Assembly (NCBI GenBank): GCA_013396635.1
Contig: WBMW01003150.1
Span: 124,184 to 188,183 of the forward strand
Direction: 5' to 3'
DNA from: Penelope pileata
Taxonomy: Eukaryota > Chordata > Aves > Galliformes > Cracidae
DNA length: 64,000 nt
The notes under the pieces were generated by a model. It searched no databases. It was not told where the DNA came from and was given only the letters and a program-made list of their open reading frames with translations. Every line of letters starts with the position of its first letter. Position 1 is the stretch's first letter. The position numbers were made by a program, and so were the translations under genes. Positions 61,901 through 64,000 of the stretch are shown piece by piece.

Positions 61901-62173
61901 TCATCTCTTTCTTATTTCTGTTGAAGGGTCTTCCAAAGGAGCTTCCACCACAATAATTGGCTGAGCTTCTAAAGAGCTCTCAGGGTTGAAAACAATTATA
62001 ATCATTTTGCATCGCAAGTCACACGTTAATTTTGCATATATCATTGCAATTACAATTGAGAAATGGAATATGATCATCTGGCACATTAAGGACCATGTAA
62101 ATTCAAACAGAAAGACACATTCAGTATGGAAAACAAGTGAAAACAGAAAAATACTGGAACATGGGAAACAGTG
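61901..62173 (-). other. Minus-strand frame, possible terminal coding exon
   Basis: The open frame ends at 61901. On the minus strand an AG near 62082 (TTAATGTGCCAG) precedes MIIFHFSIVIAMIYAKL, a single hydrophobic segment. A polar tail follows with NPESSLEAQP and EAPLEDPSTEIRKR before a TGA. The acidic, proline-containing tail looks less random than most frames here. Against it, the acceptor tract is interrupted and no minus-strand AATAAA was noticed close downstream. Hydrophobic runs are common by chance in AT-rich DNA. Not recognised. Confidence 0.15.
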
Positions 62174-62309
62174 AGGCTTTTCTGGTCTACATGGCAAGGG
62201 GAGCTTTCAGTACATGAAGTGCATAGCCATTCTTTGCTATTCAAATTCTCATTATTGAAGAAAAGATATTTTCAGATTTTCTTTTATTTTCTTTCTTCCT
62301 ATTTCCCAG

Positions 62310-62334
62310 TATATTGTTTATATGTGGGCTCAAG
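62310..62334 (+). other. Candidate 25-nt microexon
   Basis: An exceptionally good acceptor (about 30 nt nearly all pyrimidine from TTTTCTTTTATTTTC to TATTTCCCAG) precedes a 25-nt segment, TATATTGTTTATATGTGGGC then TCAAG. The donor AAG|GTAAGTT is a perfect core match. All three frames are open across it, so phase cannot be fixed. It is the best acceptor-donor pair I found, but the segment has no recognisable peptide. Confidence 0.2.
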
Positions 62335-64000
62335 GTAAGTTTCCCAAAAAGTCCTTATCATACAGCAATTTTTGCATTGCCTCAGAGGAGATAAAGATCA
62401 TTCCAAGTCAGTGAACGGTCACTGCTCTCTCCTTGTTTTAATCATGCAAAGAGGAGTGAAAACATCTAAGTAACTGGCAAATGAGTCAAATTTCATGGAA
62501 CATGTTATTCTTTTCCGAAGTACACATTTCAGTTTTCAAAATGAAAAAGTAAAAAGTGTATGATTTCCTCATACTAGGACAGTCCAATAACTGAGAAGAT
62601 TAAGAAACCAAATTATGTTCTGGGAGGCTGAATGCTGTTTGTGACCACGTCTGCAGTGTCCTAATGGCTCGTACTGCTGCTCAGCATCATTTTCAGTGTT
62701 TTCATGAGATCAGCGTTCAGAGACCTTCAAAGTCTCCTCTTTCCTGACTTTTCAACCTACACAACCTAAGTATGGTCCCATATGAATTGTGTATTTTGGT
62801 GCTTGAGTTTTTCTGTACTTCATTATAGTACTCCAATATCTCTGACTACTCCAAACAAGACCTTTTCTTAGACCCTTGCTTTTTCACTGAAGCTCAGGGG
62901 ACACTGGCTTTTACTTCTAATGGTAATAGGTTCTCCCTAAGCTTTTTTATGGAATCCGTATGTCCATGAGGACTGAGGACCCCCTAGTTGCTTCTAAACC
63001 TCTGAGTTTATCCCATATTTCCCTTCAGAAGTAGTATTTCATATAAGACTGTTAGCACTAACTAGTTTCTGAAGTGTCTATCTCTTACTATTGATTAAAG
63101 ATGAAGCTTAGAATGCTAGCTTTGCCTGAGCGGCTATTTTTGTGTAGAGTTGAATGAGATGAACGTCAGTTTACGTGCCTCATTTTAAACAGCTAATGCT
63201 AGGAAGGATGGAATTCTATCCATCCTGTGGAACTAATCACATTTTATTAAAATGCTGATACCAATGACATTAAATTTAAAAAAATCTCTTCTCTTTTTCA
63301 CATCGAACAGTAAAACCAAACAATTTTATTCCCTTTGTTGTTTTCCTTATTTAACTCCTTTTTCCACATCATTTGGCATTCTAATTTTCTTGTATACTTC
63401 TGGCTACATACCTAAAACAGCTCTACACTATGTCACTAATGTCAAACCATCTTGTTTTTGTGGAATTCACATCAGAGAGATTGAGGAGATGGGTGATGCA
63501 ACCGCCTCTGTAATATTTCCCTTTCATCTAAGTCACCTAGTACCAATTTTACAATGTCTATTGTACTGCAGTACTGGATTGACATTTCTGGATCTTCTGT
63601 GCTGAGAGATTCTTGTTCTGCTTTTTTTTTTTCACTACACCAATAACTTGCAAAGAAATACCACGGATTTCTCAGTTCTTTCATATAGTAGTAAGCCTAA
63701 TATTGGAGATGTATACAAGTTTCATGCCAGGTTTTACAAATTATGTTTAACTTGTAATATTCAAGGATAATTTAATCTCACACGTTTTATTGCCAGTTTC
63801 TGTTTTCATTGTCTGTTGCATTGCATCAGCTGTTATATGGAACTCAAGAGCAAAGATAGAAGAAAAAACCTACCAATTTTCCGATAATAGTTCCTTTAGA
63901 TAGATAAAGGAATGAATGACAATCACAAAATGTGACTTATTTAAAATCTATTATCCAGAGAAAAGAGTGTTGAAATAAAGAACAGACGATGCACATTCAT
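62335..64000. other. Unique AT-rich non-coding DNA
   Basis: No recognised repeat or gene. The 117-codon frame at 63252-63605 has hydrophobic stretches but no family resemblance or splice context. Confidence 0.5.

Noticed and set aside
1..64000. CRISPR arrays, operons, toxin-antitoxin or phage modules
   Set aside because: The sequence is vertebrate nuclear DNA; no spaced direct-repeat array, no tightly packed frames and no bacterial genes were seen.
1..64000. tRNA, rRNA or snRNA genes
   Set aside because: No paired A/B-box plus cloverleaf or rRNA core motifs were noticed by eye; a covariance-model search would be needed to exclude small RNAs fully.

Overview
The window reads as vertebrate nuclear DNA, most likely from a galliform bird (chicken or a close relative). 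Two signals support this. There are several CR1 LINE copies with the avian 3' end, the CR1 reverse-transcriptase C-terminus (for example LNMSQQCAQVAKKAN) and the ATTCTATG-type tail. There are also two mariner copies with ends like GGxTGCTxxAAAAGTAATGCC, as in the Galluhop/Mariner1_GG family. The sequence is AT-rich, CpG-poor and dense in stop codons. I see no operon, ribosome-binding pattern, CRISPR array or other prokaryotic feature.

No complete protein-coding gene is supported. Nearly all open frames are short chance frames or lie inside repeats. The window is best described as intergenic DNA or the interior of a very long intron. A few pieces could be exons. They are a 60-bp segment at 313-372 with a consensus donor, a minus-strand piece at 51538-51666 behind a good acceptor, a minus-strand frame at 61901-62173, and microexon-like segments at 25054-25077, 29977-29992 and 62310-62334. 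None could be assigned to a known gene, and all are low confidence.

Layout. 1-5 kb: CR1 fragments (1040-1492, 1563-1612) and a 176-nt pure homopurine repeat (2880-3055). 5-17 kb: mostly unique DNA, two MIR-like SINE remnants (about 5.9 and 15.8 kb) and a CR1 3' end whose tail has become a 77-bp TTCTA pentanucleotide array (12.7-12.8 kb). 18.3-19.1 kb: a longer minus-strand CR1 that keeps the end of the reverse-transcriptase frame. 20-35 kb: unique AT-rich DNA with small tandem repeats and old repeat remnants. 35-40.5 kb: two more CR1 pieces, a diverged duplication marked by an identical 28-bp direct repeat (36.7 and 37.0 kb), and an internally deleted mariner. 46.5-48 kb: a CR1 that has lost the polymerase core. 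48.9-50.3 kb and 57.6 kb: probable copies of an old hairpin-like interspersed repeat. 55.0-55.9 kb: a nested structure in which a solo LTR of about 350 bp sits inside a second, differently deleted mariner.

The main biological content is therefore a record of transposons: old MIR and palindromic repeats, several ages of CR1, mariner non-autonomous copies, and an LTR insertion dated by nesting. I found no convincing undescribed biological system.
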